Counted from the stretch's first letter, positions 43,110 to 51,842 are shown. The stretch is DNA of 64,000 nt from DATEPR01 sp036273855 (GCA_036273855.1 DASUGU010000090.1:41106-105105); one strand, 5' to 3'. Notes: generated from the sequence alone by a model not told the origin. Translations and numbers: made by a program.

Positions 43110-44339
43110 TCACGGCTCGAACGTGACGTGCAGCGCGGTGAGGCTGCGCGACACGACTGTCGGCACGTACCGGGGTTCGGTCTCGTCCACGGTGAACCCG
43201 CGGAACGCCCTGGCCAGCGCGGCGAACGCCTCCTCAGCCTCCAGTCTGGCCAGCGGTGCGCCCAGGCAGGTGTGGATGCCCTGCCCGAAGGTGGTGTGCC
43301 GGTTGGGACTGCGGGTGATGTCCAGCCGTTCCGGATCGTCGAACCCGGCCGGGTCGTGGTTGGCGGCAAGTTGCATGAGCAGCACCCGGTCACCCCGGGC
43401 GATCCGCTGGCCGGCTATCTCCAGCGGTTCCTTGGCCCAGCGGGCCTGCGCCCGCATCGGGCCGTCGTAGCGCAGCACCTCCTCCGCGGCACCTCGGGCG
43501 AGTGTCGGTTCGGCACGCAGCAGCTCCCACTGGTCGGTGAACCGGGAGAAGGCGACCATGCCGTTGGCCAGCAGGTTCATCGTGGTTTCGTGGCCGGCGA
43601 ACATCATCAGGATCGCGTTGGCGACGATCTCGTCGTCGGTCAGCGCGTCGGTGCGGTCGGCGGCATCGACCAGGCCGGTGAGCAGGTCGTCGCGCGGTTC
43701 CCGCCGGCGGGCGGCGACCAGTGGCCGCAACAACTGTTCGGCCCGCCGCATCGACTCCTCGCCCTTGCGCATCCGGTCGGCGTCGTCACCGCGCACGAAG
43801 ATGACCGCCGCCAGGTCGGTCGACCATTCGCGGACCGAATCCCTGGCCTCCGCCGGCACCCCGAGGAACTCGGCGATCACCACCACCGGCAGCGTGAACG
43901 CGAAGTCGGACAAGAAGTCCATTGCGGACTGTCCACGTGCCTGTTCGATCAGCGTGTCGACCAGTTCGCGTACCCTCGGCCGGACGCGCTCCACGGCCCG
44001 TGGGGTGAACGCCTTGTTCACCAGCCGCCGCACCCGCGTGTGGTAGGGCTGGTCCTTCCAGACGAAGAACTTGGACAGGAACGAGAACAGCTGCTGGTAG
44101 TCGGATGCCGCGTCGCGCAGCTCCTCGCCGAACGGGCCGGCGAACTTCTCCGACGACAGCCGCACGTGGTCACGGAACCCGTCGACCACCTCGGGATAGC
44201 CGGACACCATCCAGCCGTGCCACCGGTCGTTCCACCGGATCGGGCCGACCTCGCGCAGCCGGGCGTAGTAGTCGAACGGCCGGTCGACGGCCTCGGCCGA
44301 CAGCAGATCGTCCAGGTCGGGAACTGACAGGGCCGTCAT
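43110..44339 (-). CDS. Cytochrome P450
   Basis: This 409-residue soluble bacterial P450 has the I-helix motif MFAGHETT, K-helix EEVLRYDG (ExxR) and the haem loop FGQGIHTCLGAPLAR, whose Cys binds iron. It hydroxylates a substrate using external ferredoxin and reductase; no redox partner gene is in the window. The ATG at 44339 has AGAGGGG upstream. It follows the decayed SnoaL gene and precedes tetR. Confidence 0.94.
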   Translation of the reverse strand: MTALSVPDLDDLLSAEAVDRPFDYYARLREVGPIRWNDRWHGWMVSGYPEVVDGFRDHVRLSSEKFAGPFGEELRDAASDYQQLFSFLSKFFVWKDQPYHTRVRRLVNKAFTPRAVERVRPRVRELVDTLIEQARGQSAMDFLSDFAFTLPVVVIAEFLGVPAEARDSVREWSTDLAAVIFVRGDDADRMRKGEESMRRAEQLLRPLVAARRREPRDDLLTGLVDAADRTDALTDDEIVANAILMMFAGHETTMNLLANGMVAFSRFTDQWELLRAEPTLARGAAEEVLRYDGPMRAQARWAKEPLEIAGQRIARGDRVLLMQLAANHDPAGFDDPERLDITRSPNRHTTFGQGIHTCLGAPLARLEAEEAFAALARAFRGFTVDETEPRYVPTVVSRSLTALHVTFEP

Positions 44340-44357
44340 CCGTACCCCTCTCGCTCG

Positions 44358-44590
44358 TCAGGTGTCAACGATCTCGTTGACCAACCGGTGGTTGCGGTCG
44401 ATCCGCAACCGCCGCTGCTCGAAGAACTCCGCGGCGCTGCGGCTCGGGATGATGGGTGCCGCGCAACCAGCAGTCCGGCGTGACCAGCGCGATCACCGCG
44501 GGCCGGTCCCCGGTGTCGACGTACCGGAAGTAGCGGGCCTTGAGCTGCTTGATCCGCTCGATGTCCCACAGCGCCGCGACCGGTCGATAC
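44358..44590 (-). pseudogene. Remnant of a SnoaL/NTF2-like gene
   Basis: On the minus strand one frame reads ALWDIERIKQLKARYFRYVDTGD, the typical start of a SnoaL-like protein. After about 35 more codons the family-like sequence continues in another frame as EFFEQRRLRIDRNHRLVNEI and stops at 44358. No start codon fits the first part, and the total is about half the normal length. The gene is therefore frameshifted and internally deleted. Coordinates are approximate. Confidence 0.65.
44364..44381. promoter_or_regulatory. Palindrome site G inside the SnoaL remnant
   Basis: GTCAAC-GATCTC-GTTGAC has perfect half-sites, yet it falls in the last codons of the SnoaL remnant (LVNEIVDT), so it could be chance coding sequence. 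On the minus strand it gives TTGACA about 25 bases before the P450 start, so it may have been recruited as a P450 operator. Confidence 0.45.
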
Positions 44591-44596
44591 CGGCCA

Positions 44597-45619
44597 TCAC
44601 GCCGCCACCGACACCCGGTATCCGGCCGGGCTGTCCGGCCGCGCCCGCACGAACGGCAGGACCCGCCGCTGGATCAGCTCCAACGACCGCCACGCCACGT
44701 CCGGATCGAGCCCGCCGACCAGCGGCGCGAACGTCACCCGGCCGTCGTCGCCCAGCTCGTCGCACAGCGCGACACACTCGGCGGGCGTCAGGATCGGATA
44801 GTCACCGCTCGCCCGCAGCGACTCGACGTCCGGATACGCCCGGAAACCCGTGTCCAGCCCGGACGCCGCGGCCAGCGCCGCGTAGGCGTTGCTCTCGTGC
44901 AGGCACGCCGGGCCGATCTCGCGCCACTCCCGCTCCGGGTCCTCGGCCACGTGCACGGAGAACGGCGCCGACCTCGGCAGCGGCCCGGGATCGGGCCTGC
45001 CCAACGCCAGCACCGCCGACCGGTAGGTGTCATAGCCCCGGCCGCGCACCGGCAGGAACCCGTCCGCGATCCGCGCCGCCCGCCGCGCGGCCGCCGCCGA
45101 CGTGCCGCCCAGCAGCAACGGCGGCCCACCATCCTGGTACGGCAACGGCCGCACGCACACCGGCCGACCGTCGAACTCGAACGACTCCCCGGACCACGCC
45201 CGGCGCAACACCCCGACTGCCCGCTCCACGTCGGCCGGGCGCCGGCCGAACGACCGCCCGAACATCTCGTGCTCCCGCCGGTCGTACCCGGCACCGACCA
45301 CCACGACCAGCCGGCCACCGCACATCAGGTCCAGCACGGCAAGGTCCTCGGCGATCCGCACCGGGTCGTGCAGCGTCACCACCAGGGCCTGCAACACCAC
45401 CGTCAGCGAACTGGTCACCGCGGCCACACCACCGGCGAGCACCAGCGGCGATGGCAGGTACCCGTCCGGCACACCGTGGTGCTCCCGCAGGCAGACCCGG
45501 CCGAAACCCACCCGGTCCGCCCACGCCACCTGCTCCAGGCACGCCCCGTACTGGTCGGCCCGCCGCCGCGCGTCCATCCCGGGCAGCCGCAGGTCGGACA
45601 CCAACCCCAGCACGGCCAT
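44597..45619 (-). CDS. LLM-class (luciferase-like) flavin-dependent oxidoreductase
   Basis: This 340-residue TIM-barrel protein has LREHHGVPDGYLPSPLVLAG, VRIAEDLAVLDLMCGGRLVVVVGAGY and RLVxxVGxG-type phosphate-binding loops, as in bacterial luciferase and F420- or FMN-dependent monooxygenases. It likely oxidises a pathway intermediate with reduced flavin or F420. The ATG at 45619 is three bases after the acyl-CoA synthetase stop. Confidence 0.87.
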   Translation of the reverse strand: MAVLGLVSDLRLPGMDARRRADQYGACLEQVAWADRVGFGRVCLREHHGVPDGYLPSPLVLAGGVAAVTSSLTVVLQALVVTLHDPVRIAEDLAVLDLMCGGRLVVVVGAGYDRREHEMFGRSFGRRPADVERAVGVLRRAWSGESFEFDGRPVCVRPLPYQDGGPPLLLGGTSAAAARRAARIADGFLPVRGRGYDTYRSAVLALGRPDPGPLPRSAPFSVHVAEDPEREWREIGPACLHESNAYAALAAASGLDTGFRAYPDVESLRASGDYPILTPAECVALCDELGDDGRVTFAPLVGGLDPDVAWRSLELIQRRVLPFVRARPDSPAGYRVSVAA

Positions 45620-45622
45620 GGC

Positions 45623-47170
45623 CTACGACGCCCCGACCCGGCTGTCCCGCCCGGCCCAGTACGGCTCACGCAGCAGCTTGCGGGAGATCTTGCCCAACGG
45701 TGTGCGTGGCAACGGTTCCGTCGTGATCCGCACCCGGCCCGGCTTCTTGTACGAACCCAGCCGCCGCACACACGCCGCCACCACGGTCTCCGGCGTCACC
45801 GGCCGCTCCGGGTCCACCACCACCAGCGCCAGCGGCGTCTCACCCCACCGCTCGTCGGGCACTCCGAACACCGACACCTCCCGCACCCCGGGCAGCTCGA
45901 TGATCACGTGCTCCAGCTCGGCAGGCCAGATGTTGAACCCACCGGAGATGATCATGTCGTCCTTGCGGTCCTGCAGGTACAGGAAGCCGTTGTCGTCGAA
46001 CCGGCCGATGTCCCCGGTCAGCACCCAGCCGTCCACCACCCGCCGGGCCGTCATCTCCGGCTCACCCCAGATGCACACCATCTGCCCGTCGCTGCGCAGC
46101 GCGATCTCCCCGGTGCAGCCCACCGGCAGCGGCCGGTTGTCCTCGTCCCGGATCTCCACCTCCGAGTACGGCAGCGGCCGCCCCACCGACGCCAGCGGAT
46201 CCGACCCGGTCACCTGCGCGAACCACTCCGACGGTCCCAACCACGTGCCGGGCACGCACTCGGTCTGCCCGTACATCTGGTACATCCGCCCGGACAGCAA
46301 CTCCGCCGCCGCCAGCACCGTCCGCCGGTCGATCGGCGCCCCGCTGACCACGAACGCCTTCAGGCCGGACAGGTCCAACCGGGGTGCGGCACCGGTCTCC
46401 AACGCCCGCAACAGATCGGACAGCATCGTCGGCACGCCGAACACGAAACCGCCGTGCTCGTGCAGCAACTCCATCAGCCGCGCCGGGTCGAAGCGCCGCT
46501 CCAACACGTTGTACCCGCCGGCCAGCCAGGTCGGCACGAACAGGTAGCCCGACCCGTGCGAGATCGGTCCGACGTGGATGCTCGCGTCACCCAGCGAGAT
46601 CGGCGGCAACAGGAACGTCCAGTTGCGCTCGGTGTTCATCCACGCGCGGTGCGAGAACGCGATCCCCTTCGACATCCCCGTCGTGCCGGCCGAGTGCCGG
46701 ATCACGTGGAAGTCGTCCGGGTCGATCACCGGGTCCGGGTCGATCGCGGGAAACCCCGCCAGCCACGACTCGTAGCCGTCGTCCCGCACGACCACATGGG
46801 ACAGTTCGGGCAACGCGTCGCGCAGCCCGGCCACCTCGTGGTGGTACTCGGCGGACACCACCAGCACCGTCGACTGGGTCTGGCGAAGCATGTGGATGTG
46901 CGCCTCCGCGCTGTTGCGCTTGTACAGCGGCACCCGCACGAAGTTCCCGATGGCCGTACCCAGGAAGAAGTCCGACGACGCCAGGCAGTTGTCCTCCAGC
47001 ACCGCGACCCGGTCGCCCGGCCGCACCCCCAGGCTCGCCATGGCGTTGGCGAACCGCAGGCCCCGCTCCCACGCCTGCCCGAACGTGAGCGACCTGCCGT
47101 CCCCCAGCACGGCCACCCGATCGGCGTTGATCGCCGCGGCTCGCCGCATCGCGGACCGGACGTCCAACAT
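45623..47170 (-). CDS. Acyl-CoA synthetase / AMP-dependent ligase
   Basis: This 515-residue adenylate-forming enzyme has the AMP loop RHSAGTTGMSKGIAFSH, MYGQTE, GWVLTGDIGRFDDNG, DRKDDMIISGGFNIWP and the C-terminal catalytic Lys in PRTPLGKISRKLL. It activates a carboxylic acid to its CoA thioester, feeding the acyl-CoA dehydrogenase and aldolase steps of the same regulon. The acid is not identifiable from sequence. The ATG at 47170 nearly touches the DUF2889 stop. Confidence 0.93.
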   Translation of the reverse strand: MLDVRSAMRRAAAINADRVAVLGDGRSLTFGQAWERGLRFANAMASLGVRPGDRVAVLEDNCLASSDFFLGTAIGNFVRVPLYKRNSAEAHIHMLRQTQSTVLVVSAEYHHEVAGLRDALPELSHVVVRDDGYESWLAGFPAIDPDPVIDPDDFHVIRHSAGTTGMSKGIAFSHRAWMNTERNWTFLLPPISLGDASIHVGPISHGSGYLFVPTWLAGGYNVLERRFDPARLMELLHEHGGFVFGVPTMLSDLLRALETGAAPRLDLSGLKAFVVSGAPIDRRTVLAAAELLSGRMYQMYGQTECVPGTWLGPSEWFAQVTGSDPLASVGRPLPYSEVEIRDEDNRPLPVGCTGEIALRSDGQMVCIWGEPEMTARRVVDGWVLTGDIGRFDDNGFLYLQDRKDDMIISGGFNIWPAELEHVIIELPGVREVSVFGVPDERWGETPLALVVVDPERPVTPETVVAACVRRLGSYKKPGRVRITTEPLPRTPLGKISRKLLREPYWAGRDSRVGAS

Positions 47171-47172
47171 GG

Positions 47173-47763
47173 TCAGCCCTCCTGTTCCGCGATCCGCGCG
47201 AGTGCCTGGCGCTGCACCGGAGAGTCCTCGGCCAGCGCCAGGCACGCGTTCATCAGGTTCGGCTCCAGCCGCAGCCCGGCCGCCGCCCACGTGCCGTCCG
47301 CCCGGGTGTCGCCCGTGCTCGGCAGCCGGTCCCGCATCCGCAGGTACAGCGACAGGATGTGGGTCGCCGACAGGTCAAGCGCCAACGTCAGGAAATGCGT
47401 GCATCCCCGGGTGCCGCCCATGATGTCCAGCACCTGCCGCCGGTAGCCCCGCTTCAGGGACAGGCCCTCGAGTTCGGACAGCGGTGGGATGGTCGACGCG
47501 CACACGCCGTAGGGCTGACGCAGCGAACGACCGGTGACGTCGAGGATCTCCAGGTCCGGCACGGAGATCGTGGTCTCCAGGCGCAGGTCGTGGATCACCT
47601 CGACGTCCGCCGGATCGTCCAGCGCCACACTGGTGTCGCGCAACGAGCCGACCACCGTGAGTGTCGATTCGGAAACCGGGAGCACGTCGAGGGTCTTCTC
47701 GCGCCGAGCGCTTCGCTGCGACATCAGGCACATCACCACCCGGAGGTCAGGAGACCCCGCCAT
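47173..47763 (-). CDS. DUF2889 family protein
   Basis: A protein of up to 196 residues with DLRLETTISVPDLEILDVTG, the GVCASTIPPLSELEGLSLKRGYR segment and the conserved MGGTRGCTHFLTLALDL, which marks DUF2889. The family has no established activity but is often found with CoA-ligase and aromatic or steroid catabolic genes. The start is uncertain: the ATG at 47763 overlaps a possible -10 box (GACGAT), so 47733 or 47724 may be used. First gene of the DUF2889 - acyl-CoA synthetase - LLM oxidoreductase operon. Confidence 0.8.
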   Translation of the reverse strand: MAGSPDLRVVMCLMSQRSARREKTLDVLPVSESTLTVVGSLRDTSVALDDPADVEVIHDLRLETTISVPDLEILDVTGRSLRQPYGVCASTIPPLSELEGLSLKRGYRRQVLDIMGGTRGCTHFLTLALDLSATHILSLYLRMRDRLPSTGDTRADGTWAAAGLRLEPNLMNACLALAEDSPVQRQALARIAEQEG

Positions 47764-47786
47764 CGTCCACCACGGTCACAACCGTC

Positions 47787-47804
47787 GTCAACACCTCTGT
47801 TGAG
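47787..47804. promoter_or_regulatory. Operator site H1
   Basis: GTCAAC-ACCTCT-GTTGAG, upstream of the DUF2889 operon. On the minus strand it supplies TTGACG (47791-47786) as a -35 box. Confidence 0.7.
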
Positions 47805-47809
47805 AGAAT

Positions 47810-47827
47810 TTCAACAGTAGTGTTGAC
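47810..47827. promoter_or_regulatory. Operator site H2
   Basis: TTCAAC-AGTAGT-GTTGAC, 23 bases from site H1 centre to centre, which is about two helical turns, so two dimers could bind on one face. Confidence 0.7.
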
Positions 47828-47835
47828 GAACTGGT

Positions 47836-48633
47836 TCAGTAGTAGATGCTCCCCCGCACCCCACCGCCCACGGCCACCGCGTCACCCGTCACCGCAACAC
47901 TCCTGGGCGACGCCAGGAACGCGATCACGTCACCGATCTCCGCCGCCGTCACCATTCGCCCGATGGTGATGTTCGCCGACAACGCAGCCGCCGCGTCCGT
48001 CTCACTCACCCCGTGCGCCCGGGCGTACCCCTCGATCACCGACGGCGTCCGCTCCGTCACCGTCATCCCCGGATGCACCACCGTCACGTTCACCCCCGAC
48101 CGACCCAACTCGTCCGCGAGGTTCTTCGTCATCGCCGCCACCGCCACGTTGCGCACCGAACCCGCCACACTCGTCGCCTGCCGCGCGGCCAAACCACTCA
48201 CGTTCACGATCCGTCCCCACCCCTGCTCCACCATGTGCGGCGCGGCGGCCCGCGCGCAGCGCAGGTAACCGAGCACCTTCGTCTCCACCTCGGCCCGCAC
48301 GTCGTCGTCCGTCGTCCCGGACCACCCGCGCGCCGTGTTCGGACTCGCCGGCTCGGCCGCCGCGTTCACCAGGACGTCCACCCCGCCCCACTCGGCCACC
48401 ACCCGCGCCACCATCGCCCGCACCGCGCCGTCGTCCGTCGTGTCCGCCACGACGGCCAGCACCCGCCGCCCGTGCCGGCCCAGCCGCTCGGCGGCCGCGT
48501 CCAGGGCGTCCTGGTTCCTGGCCACCAGCGCGACGTCCGCGCTCTCGGCGGCCAGCGCTGCCGCGGCGGCGAAGCCGATGCCCCGGCTGCCGCCGGTGAC
48601 GATCGCGCGCTTCCCGGTGAGCTGAAGATCCAC
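47836..48633 (-). CDS. Short-chain dehydrogenase/reductase family protein lacking the YxxxK pair
   Basis: This 265-residue Rossmann protein has cofactor loop TGGSRGIGFAAA, DVLVNAAAEP in place of NNAG, and the catalytic-Ser strand RIVNVSGLAAR. Where the catalytic Tyr-xxx-Lys should be (usually YSASK before AAVIALT) it has GSVRN before VAVAAMT, so both residues are missing. It is probably not a classical dehydrogenase; a lyase, a binding protein or a dead enzyme are options. I use the GTG at 48633; a longer frame invades the divergent gene. Confidence 0.82.
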   Translation of the reverse strand: MDLQLTGKRAIVTGGSRGIGFAAAAALAAESADVALVARNQDALDAAAERLGRHGRRVLAVVADTTDDGAVRAMVARVVAEWGGVDVLVNAAAEPASPNTARGWSGTTDDDVRAEVETKVLGYLRCARAAAPHMVEQGWGRIVNVSGLAARQATSVAGSVRNVAVAAMTKNLADELGRSGVNVTVVHPGMTVTERTPSVIEGYARAHGVSETDAAAALSANITIGRMVTAAEIGDVIAFLASPRSVAVTGDAVAVGGGVRGSIYY

Positions 48634-48696
48634 TGTGATTCCACCTTCCAGAGCCGATGTCGGCCCAGTTGTACAGCTGCCTGCGATGATGGCCAG

Positions 48697-49275
48697 GTGC
48701 CCGAGCGATTCGCGCCCGTCGAAGCCCTGATCGTGGTCGACATGCAACAGGGCTCCCTCACCGGGGACGAGGCGGTCGCGGACGCCGACCGGCTCACCAG
48801 CACCATCACCGACCTGCTCCGCCGCGCCCGGCAGGCCGACGCACTGGTCGTCCATCTCCAGAACGACGGCGCCGAGGGGGCGGTCGACGAGCCCGGTCGG
48901 CCCGGCTGGCACCTGAGCCTCGCGGCGGCCGACGAGACCGTCGTCCGCAAGACCACCGACGACGGCTTCGCCGGCACGTCCCTGGGCGCGCTGCTGGTGC
49001 GCCACCGGGTGCGGCGCCTCGCCATCGCCGGGGTGCTGTCCGAGATGTGTGTGAGCGCCACGGCCCGCACCGCGCTGGCCATCGGCTACTCCGTCGTCCT
49101 GCCCAGGGACGCCCACTCCACGTACCCGGTCGACGACATCCCGGCGCCGGTCGTGGCCAGGGTCGCCGAACACGCCCTCGGCGACGACCTGGAAGCAGTT
49201 CCGATGTCGGCCACAGTCACCTTCGTGGCCCCGCTGAGCGAGTCCGGGCGACTACGGGTCGACGATCACAGGTAG
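48697..49275 (+). CDS. Isochorismatase-like cysteine hydrolase
   Basis: This 192-residue hydrolase has a full triad: Asp in IVVDMQQGSL, Lys in VRKTTDDGFAGTSL and Cys in LSEMCVSATARTAL, with the cis-peptide VLSEMC. It hydrolyses an amide, vinyl ether or similar bond. The GTG at 48697 is chosen because the frame upstream overlaps the opposite SDR gene. It is divergent from the SDR and precedes the FAD monooxygenase by 39 bases. Confidence 0.88.
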   Translation: MPERFAPVEALIVVDMQQGSLTGDEAVADADRLTSTITDLLRRARQADALVVHLQNDGAEGAVDEPGRPGWHLSLAAADETVVRKTTDDGFAGTSLGALLVRHRVRRLAIAGVLSEMCVSATARTALAIGYSVVLPRDAHSTYPVDDIPAPVVARVAEHALGDDLEAVPMSATVTFVAPLSESGRLRVDDHR

Positions 49276-49314
49276 TCGTGGTAAGCCGTGTGCTTCACCG
49301 TGGAGGGAGCGCGC

Positions 49315-50427
49315 ATGGCACGAGAACGGGTGCTGGTCGTGGGCGGCGGCATCGCCGGGCTGTCCTGCGCCATCGCCATGGGCAACCACGGCCACACGGT
49401 GGACGTGGTCGAGCTGACCGGTCACGTGGAGTCCGAGTCGGTCAACCTCAACGGCAGGCCCGTGGACGCCCTGGCCGATCTCGGCGTGCTCGCCGAGTGC
49501 TGCGCCAGGGCCAACGCGCAGGCCGGCCCGGTGTTCGGCAACCTGTTCGACGCGTCCGGCCGGCCCAGGAACGTCCGCCACCGGCCGCAGGAGCCGCACA
49601 GTCCCCTGCCATCGGCCGTCGTCATCCACCGGCCGGACCTGATCGACGTGCTCACCGACGCGGCCCGGAAGGCGGGCGCGAGCATCCGGATGCCGGCCAC
49701 GGTGACGTCGATCGTTCAGGTCCCGGAGAGCGCGCTGGTGTCGTTCGACGACGGTTCGACGGGCGAGTACGACCTCGTGGTCGGCGCCGACGGCGTGCAC
49801 TCGACGGTGCGGCACCTGGTGTGGGGTGACGGCGTGCGGCCGGTCTACTCCGGAGCGCTGGGCCTGCGGTGGATCGCCGGCATGGTGCCGCGCGGTCAGC
49901 AGGGCTTCTACTACGCGCCCGGCACCGTGGTCGTGGTCGGCGAACTGCCCGGGGAGCGGGTTTACGTCGCCACGTTCGCCGACACCGACCAGGTGGACGT
50001 CACCCAGCCCCAGGCCCGGGACATGCTGCGCGGAGTGCTGGCCGCGTACACGGCGCCCTACCTGCTGGAGCTGCGGGACCGGCTGGACGACACGCAGCGG
50101 ATCGTCACCCGGCCGTGGGAGTCGTTCTGGCTGCCGAACTGGTACCAGGGCCGGGTGGTGCTGATCGGCGACGCGGCCCACGCGACCGGTCCGTACCTGC
50201 CGGCCGGCGGCGGAATGGCGCTGATCGACTCGGTGGTGCTGGCCGAGGAACTGGCCGAATCGGACACGGTGCCCGACGGCCTGGCCGCGTTCCTGCGCCG
50301 CCGGGGGGACCGCGCCCGGCTCGTGGTGGAGACCAGCATCGAGGTCAGCCGCCTGCGCCGCTACGACGACGCCCAGGCCGACGACCTGGTCGTGGCCGCC
50401 CTCCGCACCCTGGCCCAACCCTACTGA
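49315..50427 (+). CDS. FAD-dependent aromatic-type monooxygenase (group A)
   Basis: This 370-residue flavoprotein has FAD motif VLVVGGGIAGLSCAIAM, the DG motif VVGADGVHSTVR and the late GDAAHATGPYLPAGGGMAL, as in p-hydroxybenzoate hydroxylase-like enzymes. It hydroxylates an aromatic or related ring using NAD(P)H and O2. The ATG at 49315 has GGAGG upstream. It could serve the catabolic island on its left or the biosynthetic cluster on its right. Confidence 0.88.
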   Translation: MARERVLVVGGGIAGLSCAIAMGNHGHTVDVVELTGHVESESVNLNGRPVDALADLGVLAECCARANAQAGPVFGNLFDASGRPRNVRHRPQEPHSPLPSAVVIHRPDLIDVLTDAARKAGASIRMPATVTSIVQVPESALVSFDDGSTGEYDLVVGADGVHSTVRHLVWGDGVRPVYSGALGLRWIAGMVPRGQQGFYYAPGTVVVVGELPGERVYVATFADTDQVDVTQPQARDMLRGVLAAYTAPYLLELRDRLDDTQRIVTRPWESFWLPNWYQGRVVLIGDAAHATGPYLPAGGGMALIDSVVLAEELAESDTVPDGLAAFLRRRGDRARLVVETSIEVSRLRRYDDAQADDLVVAALRTLAQPY

Positions 50428-50453
50428 CCGCGGACCCTGCTGGTGCGCCGGCG

Positions 50454-51842
50454 CTACACGCCGGTCTGGGCGGTCACCTTGCCGGCCTTGATCGCCCGGC
50501 CCAGTGCCGCGTGGTCGCGTTCGGTCTGGTCGGCGTAGCGGGCGGAGAAGTCGGCGATCGCCTCGTCGAAGGTGGTGCCACGACCCAGGTAGGCGGCGAT
50601 GGCGATGTTGTCGCCCGTCCGGGCGTGCGCGCGGGCCAGGGTCCAGCCGCACAGCCTGCCGTACGCGGCCATGCCGGAGGGCTTCATGGTCTCGACGTCG
50701 GCGCTGCCCTTCCAGTCGCGCAGCTGGCGCACGTAGAAGTCGCGCTGCGCGCCGTCGAAGCCGTGCACGCGCACCCAGCCGAGGAAGATGTCGCTGACCG
50801 TCTGCATCTGCCGCTGCCCGACCACCACGCGCTGGCCGGCGTTGTCGAACTCGCTCGGCCCGACGAACTGTTCGAGCACCGACGGGCCGGCCTCCTTCGC
50901 CTGCAGGAACAGCGGGTCCTGGTCGTCGTCGCCGAGCAGCAGGAGCATCCAGCACCGGGTGCCCACGCTGCCCACGCCCACGACCTTGCGGGCCATGTCG
51001 GCCAGCCGGTAACGGGACAGCAGCACGCGCCGGTCCGGCTCCAGTGTGTCCCGGTACTCGCTGAGCACCGCGGCCAGCGCTTCGGCCACCTCCATGTTCC
51101 CGAGGAGCTCGTCGAGCCGCACGATCAGTGGCTCGTCGGACGCGATCCGCAACCGGCCGGCGTCCTGCGTGGTGAAGCGGTGCAGCGCGCCCAGGTTGTC
51201 CTTGGTCCGCGCCTTGGCCAGGGCCGAGTCGAGCTTGCGGCGCTTGCTACTGCTGAGCTGGTTGCGGTAGGTGGCCTCCACGACCTCGATGTCGGCGTGC
51301 GCGTACCAGACCTCCAGCGCCGGGCGGCAGGCCAGTTCGCGCATCCCGTTCCGGTAGGCGGCGACCGCGGCGAGCACGCCGGCCCGGCACTCGCGCTCGG
51401 TGTACCCGTTGGTGCGCCCGGCGACCTCCAGGCTGGCGGCGAGCCGCTTGACGTCCCATTCCCACGGGCCGGGCAACGTCTCGTCGAAGTCGTTGATGTC
51501 GAACACCAGCCGCCGCTCCGGGGACGCGAACAGGCCGAAGTTCATCAGGTGGGCGTCGCCGCACGCCTGCACGGTGAACCCGGTCGACGGCGTACCCGCC
51601 AGGTCGCTGGCCATCGGCAGGGCCGCGCCGCGGAAGAACGTGAACGGCGACACCGCCATGCGGCCGTACCGGATCGGCAGCAGCTCGGGGACCCGCTGAC
51701 CGTCCTGGCTGGCCAACAGGGTCAGTGGACCGGGCCGTCGCCGGTTGCGGGTGAACTCGGCATGGCTGGACCTGGGCACCGCCGCACGGGCCGCCTTGCC
51801 CAGCGCGGCCCTCTCGTCGCGGGTCAGAACGTCGACTGCCAC
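50454..51842 (-). CDS. DUF2252 family protein
   Basis: This 462-residue protein has the kinase-like signatures of DUF2252: VQACGDAHLMNFGLFASPER, FDINDFDETLPGPWEWDVKR and RKVVGVGSVGTRCW. The family looks like a divergent aminoglycoside-phosphotransferase/HipA-type kinase fold, but its substrate is unknown. It is convergent with the FAD monooxygenase and lies 57 bases downstream of the carrier protein gene in the same direction. Confidence 0.9.
   Translation of the reverse strand: MAVDVLTRDERAALGKAARAAVPRSSHAEFTRNRRRPGPLTLLASQDGQRVPELLPIRYGRMAVSPFTFFRGAALPMASDLAGTPSTGFTVQACGDAHLMNFGLFASPERRLVFDINDFDETLPGPWEWDVKRLAASLEVAGRTNGYTERECRAGVLAAVAAYRNGMRELACRPALEVWYAHADIEVVEATYRNQLSSSKRRKLDSALAKARTKDNLGALHRFTTQDAGRLRIASDEPLIVRLDELLGNMEVAEALAAVLSEYRDTLEPDRRVLLSRYRLADMARKVVGVGSVGTRCWMLLLLGDDDQDPLFLQAKEAGPSVLEQFVGPSEFDNAGQRVVVGQRQMQTVSDIFLGWVRVHGFDGAQRDFYVRQLRDWKGSADVETMKPSGMAAYGRLCGWTLARAHARTGDNIAIAAYLGRGTTFDEAIADFSARYADQTERDHAALGRAIKAGKVTAQTGV

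Noticed and set aside
44336..44569. A 77-codon minus-strand frame covering the SnoaL remnant
   Set aside because: It is the third frame of the decayed gene; its sequence is low-complexity Ser/Arg/Ala and has no start signal.
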